This document shows, in pieces, positions 7,496 through 15,374 of a stretch of DNA of 36,900 nt. This stretch comes from Actinomycetota bacterium (GTDB lineage: Bacteria > Actinomycetota > Actinomycetes > Propionibacteriales > Nocardioidaceae). Within the stretch, counting starts at the first letter, position 1; each line of letters opens with the position of its first letter. A program made the position numbers and the translations under genes. The DNA is taken from the NCBI GenBank assembly GCA_009701885.1, contig WLJH01000032.1, positions 1 through 36,900 of the forward strand, written 5' to 3'. The notes below the pieces were generated by a model. The model did no database searches. It was not told the origin of the DNA and was given only the letters and a program-made list of their open reading frames with translations.

Positions 7496-8422
7496 TCAGA
7501 TGTCGAGCGCCTGGGCGACCTCGGGGTCGAGGGCCTCGGCGAGCCGGTGCTCCGCCGCCGCACCGTCGTCACCCGCGCGGGTGACGGGCAGCCAGTCGTC
7601 GTGGCGCACCCAGTGCACGAGGGGGCTCAGCGGCCCGGGTGCGGCGGCGTGGGTCGCGCCCAGGTAGTCGGCCATGGGTCCGATGCTCCGGGCCGCGCCG
7701 GGGCCGTCGACCACGCGCAGCACGACCTGGTGGCGGTACGGCACGCCGACCAGGACGCCGCGGCCGCGGTCCTCCTCCTCGACCCGCTCGAGCACCTCGT
7801 CGAGCACCAGCGAGGTGCTCGCGACCAGGCCCGACTCCCCGACGAGGAGGTCGAAGCCGGCCTCGGGGTCGTCGACGGGTGCGACCCGGTCGTGGCTCAG
7901 GTCCATCCCGCGGGCGCGTGCGCGCAGGTTGTCGCGGGCCTGCTCGCGCCACGGCACGTGCGGGGCGCGCTCGGCCAGGGCCGCGGCCGAGGGCGTGAGC
8001 GCCTCGTCGCCGAGGTCGAGGGTCACGACCGAGGTCAGGTCCTCGGTCACCCGGGGAGCGTCGGGGTCCCAGCCCTCGGGCAGGGAGTCGGTGGGCACCA
8101 GCCGCAGCGCCGCCGCCGACAGCAGGGTGTGGTCGGGCAGCTCGGCGAGCGAGGAGGGGCCGGGCGCGAGGACGTCCTCGACGTGCCGCTCGACCAGCCC
8201 CGGCCACCGCGCCGTCGGCTCGGTCGCACACTCCGCAGCCAGGTCCCGCAACGGGTACACGCCGCCGCCCTCGACGACCAGCTCGTCGCCGACCGGGCGC
8301 ACCACGATCCCCGCGCGCGCCAGCGTGGCCTCCACCAGCTGGTGCAGCCGTCGTACCTGCAGCGGCGAGAGGGGGAGGTCGGCGTCACCCGCCGACCGGC
8401 CCCGACGGCGAAGGTTCCCCAT
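7496..8422 (-). CDS. Conserved hypothetical protein, first gene of the metB operon
   Basis: A 308-aa soluble protein starting at ATG 8422, with GGAGG 8 nt upstream. I do not recognise the family. The N-terminal third (SPLQVRRLHQLVEATLARAGIVVRPVGDELVVEGGGVYPLRDLAAEC) reads like a small alpha/beta module. The middle has a Thr/Asp-rich segment (RVTEDLTSVVTLDLGDEALTPS). The C-terminal half contains GVLVGVPYRHQVVLRVVDGPGAA and ends EALDPEVAQALDI. There is no signal peptide, membrane segment or metal motif. It precedes metB by only 12 nt, so it is probably co-expressed with the sulfur and threonine genes. It may instead just be the upstream neighbour of a read-through operon. Confidence 0.8.
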   Translation of the reverse strand: MGNLRRRGRSAGDADLPLSPLQVRRLHQLVEATLARAGIVVRPVGDELVVEGGGVYPLRDLAAECATEPTARWPGLVERHVEDVLAPGPSSLAELPDHTLLSAAALRLVPTDSLPEGWDPDAPRVTEDLTSVVTLDLGDEALTPSAAALAERAPHVPWREQARDNLRARARGMDLSHDRVAPVDDPEAGFDLLVGESGLVASTSLVLDEVLERVEEEDRGRGVLVGVPYRHQVVLRVVDGPGAARSIGPMADYLGATHAAAPGPLSPLVHWVRHDDWLPVTRAGDDGAAAEHRLAEALDPEVAQALDI

Positions 8423-8495
8423 GGTTCGAGCCTCCCGAGCGGTGCTCTGGAGCGCCGGGCCGAGGCCAGCGACGCAGGTCGTGCGCGTCGTCGCG

Positions 8496-8514
8496 CACCG
8501 GTCAACTACCGGTG
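8496..8514. promoter_or_regulatory. Inverted repeat CACCGG-N7-CCGGTG in the divergent 308-aa gene/msrA region
   Basis: Perfect 6-bp arms around a 7-nt AT-containing spacer lie in the 202-bp region between the divergent genes starting at 8422 and 8625. The symmetry and the lower GC nearby fit an operator for a dimeric regulator. I cannot name the regulator, and clear -35/-10 pairs are not visible. Confidence 0.35.
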
Positions 8515-8624
8515 GGGAACATGCTCGGCTTGGGGTTGTTGCAAACATGGAGGCGCGTCGCACCAGGCGTGACACCAGGCGTGCCTCCCGCCCGCCGACA
8601 CCCGCAAGCAGAAGGAGCCCGACC

Positions 8625-9272
8625 GTGCTCTTCGGCCGCAAGCAGACCGCCCTCATCGAGCCCGAGCAGACCCTCCCCGGCCGCAGCGAGCGCCCCTGGC
8701 ACCTCGCCGAGAAGCACCTGGTGCTGGGCACCCCGCTGGTCACCGACACCGCACCGGCCGGCCACGAGGTCGCGATCTTCGGCCTCGGCTGCTTCTGGGG
8801 AGCGGAGGAGATCTACTGGCAGCTCCCCGGCGTGTGGTCGACCTCGGTCGGGTACGCCGGCGGGACGACCCCCAACCCGTCGTACGAGGAGGTGTGCTCG
8901 GGGCGCACCAACCACACCGAGGCCGTGCGCGTCGTCTTCGACCCCACCGTCGTGTCGTACGCCGACCTGGTGAAGCGCTTCTTCGAGGTGCACGACCCCA
9001 CGCAGGGCATGCGCCAAGGCAACGACGTGGGCACGCAGTACCGCTCCGCGATCTACTTCACGACGCCCGAGCAGGAGCAGGTCGCCCGCGAGCTGACCGA
9101 CGTCTACGGCGCCGAGCTGGCCCGGCGCGGGCTGGGCGCGATCACCACCGAGATCCGTCCGGCCGCCGAGACGCCGTACTACTACGCCGAGGACGTGCAC
9201 CAGCAGTACCTGCACAAGAACCCCTACGGCTACCGCTGCCACGCCAACACCGGGGTGCCGTTCCCGGCCTGA
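8625..9272 (+). CDS. msrA: Peptide-methionine (S)-S-oxide reductase MsrA
   Basis: A 215-aa enzyme that reduces methionine-S-sulfoxide in oxidised proteins, with thioredoxin as electron donor. The catalytic cysteine is C56 in GLGCFWGAEE. Family segments GVWSTSVGYAGG, EVCSGRTNHTEAV, FFEVHDPTQ and DVGTQYRSAIYF follow. The resolving-type cysteine is near the C-terminus in YGYRCHANTG (C205). The N-terminal extension of about 45 residues (FGRKQTALIEP onwards) is the form common in actinobacteria and Gammaproteobacteria. The GTG start at 8625 is supported by AAGGAG 7 nt upstream. It is transcribed away from the metB operon. Confidence 0.95.
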   Translation: MLFGRKQTALIEPEQTLPGRSERPWHLAEKHLVLGTPLVTDTAPAGHEVAIFGLGCFWGAEEIYWQLPGVWSTSVGYAGGTTPNPSYEEVCSGRTNHTEAVRVVFDPTVVSYADLVKRFFEVHDPTQGMRQGNDVGTQYRSAIYFTTPEQEQVARELTDVYGAELARRGLGAITTEIRPAAETPYYYAEDVHQQYLHKNPYGYRCHANTGVPFPA

Positions 9273-9332
9273 GCCACCTCGACTGGTCCCCTCGTCCGCG
9301 GGGCGCAGGGAGGCGCGTCCCCCAGGCATGGG

Positions 9333-9350
9333 GGGCGGGCCGTGCCGCCC
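9333..9350. terminator. Hairpin downstream of msrA
   Basis: GGGCGG and CCGCCC pair across a 6-nt loop, about 60 nt after the msrA stop codon and before the GH26 promoter. It is short and lacks a T-tract. Confidence 0.4.
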
Positions 9351-9386
9351 GGCGGCGAAGCGGCCTGGGCCGATGGGAACCTGGCC

Positions 9387-9392
9387 TAGCCT
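9387..9392 (+). promoter_or_regulatory. -10 hexamer TAGCCT for the GH26 gene (leaderless type)
   Basis: TAGCCT is followed by 6 nt and then the ATG at 9399. No ribosome binding site fits in the gap. Confidence 0.5.
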
Positions 9393-9398
9393 GGACCC

Positions 9399-10616
9399 AT
9401 GCAGATCCGTGCGCCCCGTCCTCTCGCGCTCCTCCTGATGCTCTGTCTCGGAGCGGGGGCCGCCGCCGCGCCAGCCGCCGCGGGCACGGACGGCCGCCCG
9501 AGCGACGCGTCCGAGGGAAGCGTGAGCGCCGAGCGGCCCGTCGAGACGCAGCGCGGGAAGGCCCGTCCTGCGCGTGGTTTCCTCGCGCCTCGTTCGGGAG
9601 TGCTCTTCGGCGTCTCCATCGACTGGGGCAACGACACGCTGGCCGCCTACGCCGAGCGCCTGGGGCGCGCACCGGCGGTGGCCGTGACCTTCACCGGCTT
9701 CCCGATGAGCTCCCAGGAAGAGATGTGGCTCGACCAGGCGGTCGAGCAGGCGCGGGCCGCAGGGAGCGAACTGCTGCTGACCGTGGAGCCGTTCACGGGA
9801 CTCGACGCGGTGACGAAGGCCAACTCGCGCGCCCTGGCCACACGCCTCGCGGGGTACAACCGGCAGGGGGTCGATGTCTACCTGCGGTTCGCGCACGAGA
9901 TGAACGGGTCCTGGTACCCCTGGGCGCAGAAGCCCGACGACTACGTCGACGCCTTCCGTCGCATGGCGACCGCTGTGCACGCCACGGCGCCACGCACCGC
10001 CATGATGTGGGCCCCCAACTACGGCGGTGGCTACCCGTTCGCCGGCGGCGTGCACCAGGCGCCGGCCGGCCGGGCAGACGCGGAGGCGATGGACACCGAC
10101 GGTGACGGCACCGTCACCGGCGAGGACGATCCCTACCGCCCGTACTGGCCCGGCCGCAAGCACGTGGACTGGGTGGGGATGTCGGTCTACCACTGGGGTG
10201 CGGTCTACCCCTGGGGCGAGAACGAGGTGCCCGAGGACGGCAAGTACGTCGACCTCCTGCGCGGCACCTACGACGGGGCCGCCGGCGACGAGCTCGCCGT
10301 GCCGGACTTCTACCGCGAGTACGGCGAGCGGATGCGGCTCCCGGTGGCGGTGACCGAGACGGCCGCGTTGTACGTGCCCGACGCAGGTGGGGCGGACGAG
10401 CGAGCGATCAAGTCGGCGTGGTGGGATCAGGTCCTGGCCGCGACGAACGCCCGGACGATGCCGTGGTTGAAGATGGTGAACTGGTTCGAGTGGGCCAAGT
10501 TCGAGCCCGAGGTCGACGGTCGGGTCGACTGGACCGTCACCACCACCCCCGAGATCGCCGAGGGCTTCGTCGCTGCCCTGCCCCGGTGGCTGCGCTACGC
10601 AGGCGGTGCCCGCTGA
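9399..10616 (+). CDS. Secreted glycoside hydrolase, GH26 (beta-mannanase) type
   Basis: A 405-aa protein with a Sec signal peptide (basic start, LALLLMLCLGAGAAAAPAAA, cleavage near residue 28). The catalytic domain begins at about residue 65. The acid/base glutamate is E167 in RFAHEMNGSWYPW and the likely nucleophile is E320 in PVAVTETAA, both at GH26-type positions and spacing. Members act on beta-mannans or beta-1,3/1,4-glucans; the substrate here is not determinable. An EF-hand-like loop, DTDGDGTVTGED (232-243), is inserted before the PYWPGRKHVDWVGMSVYHWG strand and probably binds calcium. The downstream gene may work with it. Confidence 0.85.
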   Translation: MQIRAPRPLALLLMLCLGAGAAAAPAAAGTDGRPSDASEGSVSAERPVETQRGKARPARGFLAPRSGVLFGVSIDWGNDTLAAYAERLGRAPAVAVTFTGFPMSSQEEMWLDQAVEQARAAGSELLLTVEPFTGLDAVTKANSRALATRLAGYNRQGVDVYLRFAHEMNGSWYPWAQKPDDYVDAFRRMATAVHATAPRTAMMWAPNYGGGYPFAGGVHQAPAGRADAEAMDTDGDGTVTGEDDPYRPYWPGRKHVDWVGMSVYHWGAVYPWGENEVPEDGKYVDLLRGTYDGAAGDELAVPDFYREYGERMRLPVAVTETAALYVPDAGGADERAIKSAWWDQVLAATNARTMPWLKMVNWFEWAKFEPEVDGRVDWTVTTTPEIAEGFVAALPRWLRYAGGAR

Positions 10617-10690
10617 GCCGGGACTCCCACGGTGCTGCGGAGCAGGCGCCGACCACCCCTCGGGCCGACCGCGCCGGCGACGCTGCGGAC

Positions 10691-11488
10691 ATGGACGCGT
10701 TCTGGGGCTCCTACGCGCTCGCGGGTCGACCGGGCGCCCGATACGCGCTGCGTCACCCGCTCGCCCTGTGGCGTGCGGTCCGCGCTGCTCACCGTCTGCC
10801 CCTCGTGCCCGTCGCCCCGTCCTCGACGCCCGGCGGCCGGGCGGTGGGGGCCGCCGCCCGGACGAAGACCGTCCTCGGGATCCCGAGCCGGGTGCTGGGC
10901 ACCTCGGCCCTGGCGATCCCGGCGGAGACCGGGGCCTACCTCGCCGGCCGGTCGGCGGCCACGCTCCGACGGAAGGTGCGAGCGGCACAGCGCGCCGGTG
11001 TGGTGGTCGAGGCGGTCCGCGACCGCGCCGAGCGCGAGCACCTCGTGGCCCTCGCCGACGAGCGGGAGCGCCAGCACCCGGACCCGACGTACCGCGTCGC
11101 CGAGCCCGACAACCAGGACCTCCTCGACCACGACCTGTGCCTGGTGGCTCGCGGCCCGGACGGGAGCCCCCTGCTGCTCAGCGTCACACCCGTGGACCGC
11201 GACCTGGCGACCTTGCGGTACTTCCGCACCCTCGGTTCCGGGCCCCTGCACAGCGATGCCCGCTACCTCGTGACCGCTGAGCTGGTCGACCGGCTCTCCG
11301 CGCGAGGGGTCCGGTGGTTGCTCGACACCGAGCCCGTGAGCACGCAGACCAGCGGTCTGCGGCACTTCCAGCGGATGCTCGGGTTCCAGTACGTCCGGGT
11401 GCGTCTCGCCCGCACCCCGGCCACCGGCGGTGCCACCGCCGGCTGGCATGCCGTCCACGCCGTCGCCGGCTACGCCGCGGTCCTCTAG
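10691..11488 (+). CDS. Uncharacterised protein, possibly an acyltransferase (GNAT-like)
   Basis: A 265-aa soluble protein. I take ATG 10691 (MDAFWGSYALAG), the only conventional start in frame between the GH26 stop and the conserved part; no good ribosome binding site precedes it. A basic helix at about residues 80-95 (SAATLRRKVRAAQRAG) leads into an alpha/beta region whose end, LVDRLSARGVRWLLDTEP then GLRHFQRMLGFQYVRVRLAR, resembles the final helix-strand of GNAT or FemX-type acyltransferases. That resemblance is only a reading of the fold pattern. It follows the secreted GH26 gene by 74 nt on the same strand, so a role in cell-surface or exopolysaccharide modification is possible. Confidence 0.6.
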   Translation: MDAFWGSYALAGRPGARYALRHPLALWRAVRAAHRLPLVPVAPSSTPGGRAVGAAARTKTVLGIPSRVLGTSALAIPAETGAYLAGRSAATLRRKVRAAQRAGVVVEAVRDRAEREHLVALADERERQHPDPTYRVAEPDNQDLLDHDLCLVARGPDGSPLLLSVTPVDRDLATLRYFRTLGSGPLHSDARYLVTAELVDRLSARGVRWLLDTEPVSTQTSGLRHFQRMLGFQYVRVRLARTPATGGATAGWHAVHAVAGYAAVL

Positions 11489-11601
11489 CCGAGCCCTCGA
11501 CCCGGTCGCACCGACGGCTCCCCCGCCCGTTCCGCGGCACCCCGCCGGCGCCGGGCAGCCCTCACCCCGCCGTCCCTTGTGGCCACCCGGATGATGGACG
11601 A

Positions 11602-12945
11602 GTGACCGAGATGCCCCGCAAGGCGATGGCGCGCACCGCCCGGCTGGCCGGCCTGCCCCTGGGGTACGCCGGGCGGCAGGCCGTGGGCCTGGGCAAGCGG
11701 ATCGGCGGCAAGCCCGCCGAGGCCGTGATGAGCGACATCCAGCAGCGGACCGCCGAGCAGGTCTTCCGCACGCTGGGCGAGCTCAAGGGCGGCGCGATGA
11801 AGTTCGGCCAGGCGCTGTCGGTGCTGGAGGCGGCGCTGCCCGAGGAGATGGTCGGGCCCTACCGCGACCAGCTGACCAAGCTGCAGGACGCCGCCCCGCC
11901 GATGCCGACCAGCACCGTGCGGGAGGTCCTGGCGCAGGACCTCGGGGCGGACTGGAAGACCCATCTCGTGTGGCTGGACGGAGGTCCGACCGCGGCCGCG
12001 TCGATCGGCCAGGTGCACCGTGGTCGGTGGCGCGACGAGGACGGCGTCGAGAAGGGCGTCGCGGTCAAGGTGCAGTACCCCGGTGCCGGCGAGGCGATCC
12101 AGGCCGACCTGAAGCAGCTCTCCCGCCTGGGCCGCACGGTCGCACCGCTCATCCCCGGCATCGACGTCAAGCCGCTCGTGGCGGAGCTCCAGGCCCGGGC
12201 GGTCGAGGAGCTCGACTACACCCTCGAGGCGCGCAGCCAGCACACGTTCCACGAGGCCTTCCGGGGCGACCCCGAGATCGTCATCCCGGACGCGGTCGCC
12301 AACGGCCCGACCGTGCTGGTCACCGAGTGGCTGGAGTCCACGTCCTCCCTCGCAGCGGTCATCGCCGACGGCACCCAGGAGCAGCGCGACCACTTCGGCC
12401 GGTTGTTCACGCTGTTCCTCGTCGCGGCCCCCGCCCGCACCGGTCTGCTCCACGCCGACCCGCACCCTGGCAACTTCCGTGTCGTGCCGGGCGTTGACGG
12501 TGGCCCCGAGCGGCTCGGCGTCCTCGACTTCGGCGCGGTCGCCCGGCTCGAGGGCGGCTTCCCGCCGGCCATGGGCCGGCTGCTGAGCCTGACTGCCACC
12601 CGCACCGGCGCCGAGCTCGTCGCCGCGATGCGGGAGGAGGGGTTCATCAAGGAGAAGGTCCAGGTCGACCCCGAGCTGGTCAGGGAGTACCTCTTCCCGT
12701 TCATCGAGCCGGCGCTGGTCGAGCGGTTCCAGTTCTCCCGCGAGTGGATGCGTGGGGTGTTCGCGCGGATCAACGACCCGAGGAACCCCGCGTTCACGAT
12801 CGGCCTCAAGCTCAACCTGCCGCCGTCGTACCTGCTGATCCACCGCACGTGGCTCGGCGGGCTGGGCATCCTGTCGCAGCTCGAGGCCGAGGCGCCGTTC
12901 CAGCAGATGCTGATCGACCACGTGCCGGGGTTCACCCTCGACTGA
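11602..12945 (+). CDS. ABC1/UbiB-family atypical kinase
   Basis: A 447-aa protein of the ABC1/ADCK/UbiB family. The family-specific KxGQ motif appears as LKGGAMKFGQ (residues 61-70). The alanine-rich loop PTAAASIGQVH replaces the usual P-loop and is followed by the ATP lysine in VAVKVQYPG. The catalytic loop is HADPHPGNF and the metal motif is LDFGAV. Members are ATPases or kinases linked to quinone or lipid metabolism; actinobacteria lack ubiquinone, so the target here is probably different. The start is GTG 11602 or ATG 11611. A GATGAT hexamer ends 6 nt before the GTG, which favours it. A strong hairpin separates it from the convergent DinB gene. Confidence 0.9.
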   Translation: MTEMPRKAMARTARLAGLPLGYAGRQAVGLGKRIGGKPAEAVMSDIQQRTAEQVFRTLGELKGGAMKFGQALSVLEAALPEEMVGPYRDQLTKLQDAAPPMPTSTVREVLAQDLGADWKTHLVWLDGGPTAAASIGQVHRGRWRDEDGVEKGVAVKVQYPGAGEAIQADLKQLSRLGRTVAPLIPGIDVKPLVAELQARAVEELDYTLEARSQHTFHEAFRGDPEIVIPDAVANGPTVLVTEWLESTSSLAAVIADGTQEQRDHFGRLFTLFLVAAPARTGLLHADPHPGNFRVVPGVDGGPERLGVLDFGAVARLEGGFPPAMGRLLSLTATRTGAELVAAMREEGFIKEKVQVDPELVREYLFPFIEPALVERFQFSREWMRGVFARINDPRNPAFTIGLKLNLPPSYLLIHRTWLGGLGILSQLEAEAPFQQMLIDHVPGFTLD

Positions 12946-12960
12946 GGCGGCCGGCCCGGA

Positions 12961-13004
12961 ACGTCATACGAGGTGTCCGAAGGGACATCCCGTCCGTATG
13001 ACGT
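12961..13004. terminator. Two-part hairpin between convergent ABC1 and DinB genes
   Basis: Outer arms ACGTCATACG (12961-12970) and CGTATGACGT (12995-13004) are perfectly complementary. Inner arms GGTGTCC and GGACATC pair with one G-U across a GAAG tetraloop. The stops at 12945 and 13017 flank it, so it probably terminates both transcripts. Confidence 0.7.
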
Positions 13005-13016
13005 CCCCGGAGGTGC

Positions 13017-13535
13017 TTAGAGGCCGGTGCGGCCGTCGATCGACTCGCGGATGAGGTCGGCGTGGCCGCAGTGCCGGGCGTACTCCTCGACCATGTGCAC
13101 GAGGATCCAGCGCAGCGTCGGGGCCGAGCCGTGCCGCTCCCTGACGGCTCGGGTGTCCAGCCCCTCGCCGCGCGCGAGCGCCTCGTCGATCCGGACGTCG
13201 GAGGCGGCGATCTCCTCGTCCAGCCACGTGCGCAGCTGGTCGGGGCTGTCGTGGACGGCGCTGTGCCAGTCCCAGTCCTCGTCGGCGTCCCAGTCGACGT
13301 CGGCCCAGATGCCGGTGGCGTCGTTGCCGTGCAGCACGATCGAGAACCACCACTGCTCGACGAACGTGAGGTGCTTGAGCATCCCGCCCAGGGTCATCGT
13401 CGAGGGCTGCAGGGTCCAGGCCAGCCCGTCGGCTCCGACGCCGGCGCACTGGCGGCGCAGGGTGTCGCGGAACTGGTCGAGGAAGGCGCGCAGCGTGGTG
13501 ACCTCGTCGGCGTCCACGGGGACCGGGGTGCTCAT
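13017..13535 (-). CDS. DinB superfamily protein (DUF664)
   Basis: A 172-aa four-helix-bundle protein of the DinB/YfiT superfamily. Candidate metal histidines are in LGGMLKHLTFVEQWWF (about residue 55) and in HMVEEYARHCGHADLIRE near the C-terminus, the standard H...HxxxH pattern. Actinobacterial members include mycothiol-dependent thiol transferases and uncharacterised enzymes. The DUF664 subgroup has no fixed function, so I do not assign one. It is not related to DNA polymerase IV, which shares the DinB name. The ATG at 13535 follows a TAGGTT -10 hexamer with a 6-nt gap. Confidence 0.88.
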   Translation of the reverse strand: MSTPVPVDADEVTTLRAFLDQFRDTLRRQCAGVGADGLAWTLQPSTMTLGGMLKHLTFVEQWWFSIVLHGNDATGIWADVDWDADEDWDWHSAVHDSPDQLRTWLDEEIAASDVRIDEALARGEGLDTRAVRERHGSAPTLRWILVHMVEEYARHCGHADLIRESIDGRTGL

Positions 13536-13541
13536 CGGTCG

Positions 13542-13547
13542 AACCTA
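13542..13547 (-). promoter_or_regulatory. -10 hexamer TAGGTT for the DinB-family gene (leaderless type)
   Basis: On the minus strand TAGGTT is followed by 6 nt and the ATG at 13535. Confidence 0.55.
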
Positions 13548-13603
13548 GCCGGGTCGACGTCGGCGCCGCTCGACGACGGCGTACGACGGCGCGGCGTGAG
13601 GCC

Positions 13604-13963
13604 TCAGCCGCACCCGCCGGGGACGGCCGGGCCGTGGTCGGAGCCGGCGGGGCGGTGCAGCACCGCCCACGTGGGGGTCACGAGCAGGTCCTCGCCGTCG
13701 GCCTCGGCCGTGCCGTCGACCAGCAGCGTGAAGCCGGCCGGCTCGGTGCGCTCGGTCGGCGGCCACATCAGCGTCACGTCGGGGTGCGCGCCGGCGTTGG
13801 CGAGCGAGCCGCGGCCCGGGCCGCCCACCCGCAGCCGGCCGTCCTCGAGCACCGGTGCGGCCGCGACCGCCTTGACCTTCTCCCCCGAGGTGGTGAGCAG
13901 GTACGCCGTCGCGAACCGCTGCAGCTGTGCGGCGATCGAGTCCAGCTGCACGGGGATGCTCAT
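13604..13963 (-). CDS. Pyridoxamine 5'-phosphate oxidase-like split-barrel protein
   Basis: A 119-aa protein starting at ATG 13963 (MSIPVQLDSIAAQL). The pattern AYLLTTSGEKVKAVAAAPVLEDGRLRVGGPGRGSLANAGAHPDVTLMWPP, then FTLLVDGTAEADGEDLLVTPTWAVLHRP, is that of small flavin/F420-binding split-barrel proteins. A conserved Gly-rich turn and the N-A-x-x-x-P strand motif are visible. Members bind FMN, F420 or haem, or have lost cofactor binding; none can be chosen here. A TACGCT hexamer lies 7 nt before the ATG. It is a monocistronic-looking gene upstream of DinB on the same strand. Confidence 0.75.
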   Translation of the reverse strand: MSIPVQLDSIAAQLQRFATAYLLTTSGEKVKAVAAAPVLEDGRLRVGGPGRGSLANAGAHPDVTLMWPPTERTEPAGFTLLVDGTAEADGEDLLVTPTWAVLHRPAGSDHGPAVPGGCG

Positions 13964-13970
13964 GACACGC

Positions 13971-13976
13971 AGCGTA
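13971..13976 (-). promoter_or_regulatory. -10 hexamer TACGCT for the PNPOx-like gene (leaderless type)
   Basis: On the minus strand TACGCT is followed by 7 nt and the ATG at 13963. Confidence 0.5.
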
Positions 13977-14057
13977 GTTCTCCACAGCCACTCGTCCCGC
14001 GGGTCCAGGACTGTCGGCGGCCACCACCAGCCTGGTCGCAGGACGAGAGGAGCAGGC

Positions 14058-14459
14058 ATGGACACAGGACGGGTGGTCAGGGACGCGGAGGAGTACCTCC
14101 TGAGGGTGGTCGGGGAGGTGCTGGCGCCGCACCCGCAGGAGTGCGTGCTCTGCTACGTCGTCCGCATGGTCGAGGAGCACGACTGCGACTCGACGTTGCG
14201 GTGGACGACACGGTTCCGCGAGCTGCGCTCGCCGCTGGCGTCCGGCCTCGAGGACCGGATGCGGTCGGTCGGCGGGTTCTGCGACTGCGAGATCTTCGCG
14301 AACGGCTACGGGCTGGCGCGCGAGCACCTGGTGCGTGATCTCGACAGCGACGAGCTGGAGGCCCCGGAGCGGCTTCCGTCCTGCGCCGGTGTGAGGCGGA
14401 TGGACTCGACGAGACCGTGCGGGGTCTGGGTGCGGGGCGGCGAGCCGCCCCCGCTGTGA
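14058..14459 (+). CDS. DUF2695 family protein
   Basis: A 133-aa soluble protein starting at ATG 14058 with a GAGAGGAG sequence upstream. The core ECVLCYVVRMVEEHDCDSTLRWTTRF and GFCDCEIFANGYG matches the small DUF2695 family. Cysteines occur as C-x-x-C (about residues 29-32), in DCD and as C-x-C in GFCDCE, so a metal site or redox role is possible but not shown. The last 35 residues after the conserved core are Pro/Arg-rich and look poorly conserved. No function is known. It converges with the TauE/SafE gene. Confidence 0.75.
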   Translation: MDTGRVVRDAEEYLLRVVGEVLAPHPQECVLCYVVRMVEEHDCDSTLRWTTRFRELRSPLASGLEDRMRSVGGFCDCEIFANGYGLAREHLVRDLDSDELEAPERLPSCAGVRRMDSTRPCGVWVRGGEPPPL

Positions 14460-14508
14460 GGTGGGCGTCGGGTCGGGTCGTGCGGCGAGCGGATTCGGCG
14501 AGTGGCGC

Positions 14509-15288
14509 TCACCAGAGACCGGCGACCTCGCCACCGAGCCGCACGACGAACGCCGCGACCACGAGGAGGAAGAACACCCGGACGAAGGAGGAGCCGCGCG
14601 CGACCGCGGTGCGGGCGCCGACGTAGCCGCCCACGAGGTTGGCCGCGCCCATGAGCAGCCCGACCTTCCACAGCACCGCGCCCTGCGGCACGAAGACCGC
14701 CAGCGCCGCGAGGTTGGTCGCCCAGTTGGCCATCCGGGCCTTGGCGGAGGCCTCGAGGAAGCCGTAGCCCAGCAGCGCCACGAGCGCGACCACGAAGAAC
14801 GAGCCGGTCCCCGGACCGAGCACGCCGTCGTAGAAGCCCACGACGAGACCGGTGAGCAGCGCGGCGGCCGTGTGCCGGTGGCCGGTGAAGCGCAGCGCGG
14901 TCGACTCCCCCAGCTTCGGCCTGAGCGCGACGTAGGAGCCGACGAGCACCAGCGCCACCAGCACGATCGGCTCGAAGGCCTCGCGGGGCACCTGCGAGGC
15001 GACCAGCGCGCCCAGGGCCGAGCCGACGAAGGCCAGCGCCATCAGCGGCAGGAACGTGCGGGGGTCGGGGCGGACCCGCCGGAAGTACGTCGCGGAGCTG
15101 ACCGTCGTGCCGCAGATCGAGGCGAGCTTGTTGGTGGCGAGCACCTGCACCGGCGCTGCCTGGGGCAGCCCGAGCAGGAGCGCCGGCAGCTGGATCAGCC
15201 CGCCCCCGCCGACCACGGCGTCGACGAACCCGGCCGTGAGGCCCGCGAGCGCCAGGAGGAGCAGCACGGTCGTCGTCGGGTCCTCCAC
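14509..15288 (-). CDS. TauE/SafE (TSUP) family permease
   Basis: A 259-aa membrane protein with about eight hydrophobic segments in two similar halves, as in the sulfite/sulfoacetate exporter family. The N-terminal signature AGFVDAVVGGGGLIQLPALLLGLP and the conserved ATNKLASICGT are typical; the second-half equivalent is GFYDGVLGPGTGSFFVVALVALLG followed by KARMANWATNLAAL. Substrates in the family include sulfite, sulfonates and sulfur oxoanions, but most actinobacterial members are uncharacterised. The start is GTG 15288, 8 nt after a TAGGGT hexamer. It shares an 86-bp divergent promoter region with the cobalamin-binding-type gene. Confidence 0.88.
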   Translation of the reverse strand: MEDPTTTVLLLLALAGLTAGFVDAVVGGGGLIQLPALLLGLPQAAPVQVLATNKLASICGTTVSSATYFRRVRPDPRTFLPLMALAFVGSALGALVASQVPREAFEPIVLVALVLVGSYVALRPKLGESTALRFTGHRHTAAALLTGLVVGFYDGVLGPGTGSFFVVALVALLGYGFLEASAKARMANWATNLAALAVFVPQGAVLWKVGLLMGAANLVGGYVGARTAVARGSSFVRVFFLLVVAAFVVRLGGEVAGLW

Positions 15289-15296
15289 GTCGCACG

Positions 15297-15302
15297 ACCC
15301 TA
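15297..15302 (-). promoter_or_regulatory. -10 hexamer TAGGGT for the TSUP permease gene
   Basis: On the minus strand TAGGGT is followed by 8 nt and the GTG at 15288. The spacing is one or two nt longer than in the other leaderless-type genes. Confidence 0.4.
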
Positions 15303-15362
15303 GGTGGTGCCGGGGGCCGACCCGGAGGCGGCCGCGCTGGCCTCGGCGCTGGGCCCGCCGCC

Positions 15363-15368
15363 TACGGT
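15363..15368 (+). promoter_or_regulatory. -10 hexamer TACGGT for the BtuF-like gene (leaderless type)
   Basis: TACGGT is followed by 6 nt and the GTG at 15375. The same hexamer precedes the thioredoxin gene. Confidence 0.5.
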
Positions 15369-15374
15369 GGCGTC

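Noticed and set aside
8502..10988. Long minus-strand frame of about 830 codons opposite msrA and GH26
   Set aside because: It overlaps two well-supported plus-strand genes and has shadow-type composition.
13017..13535. DinB as DNA polymerase IV
   Set aside because: The protein is a 172-aa helical-bundle protein of the DUF664/DinB superfamily, without polymerase motifs. The shared name is historical.
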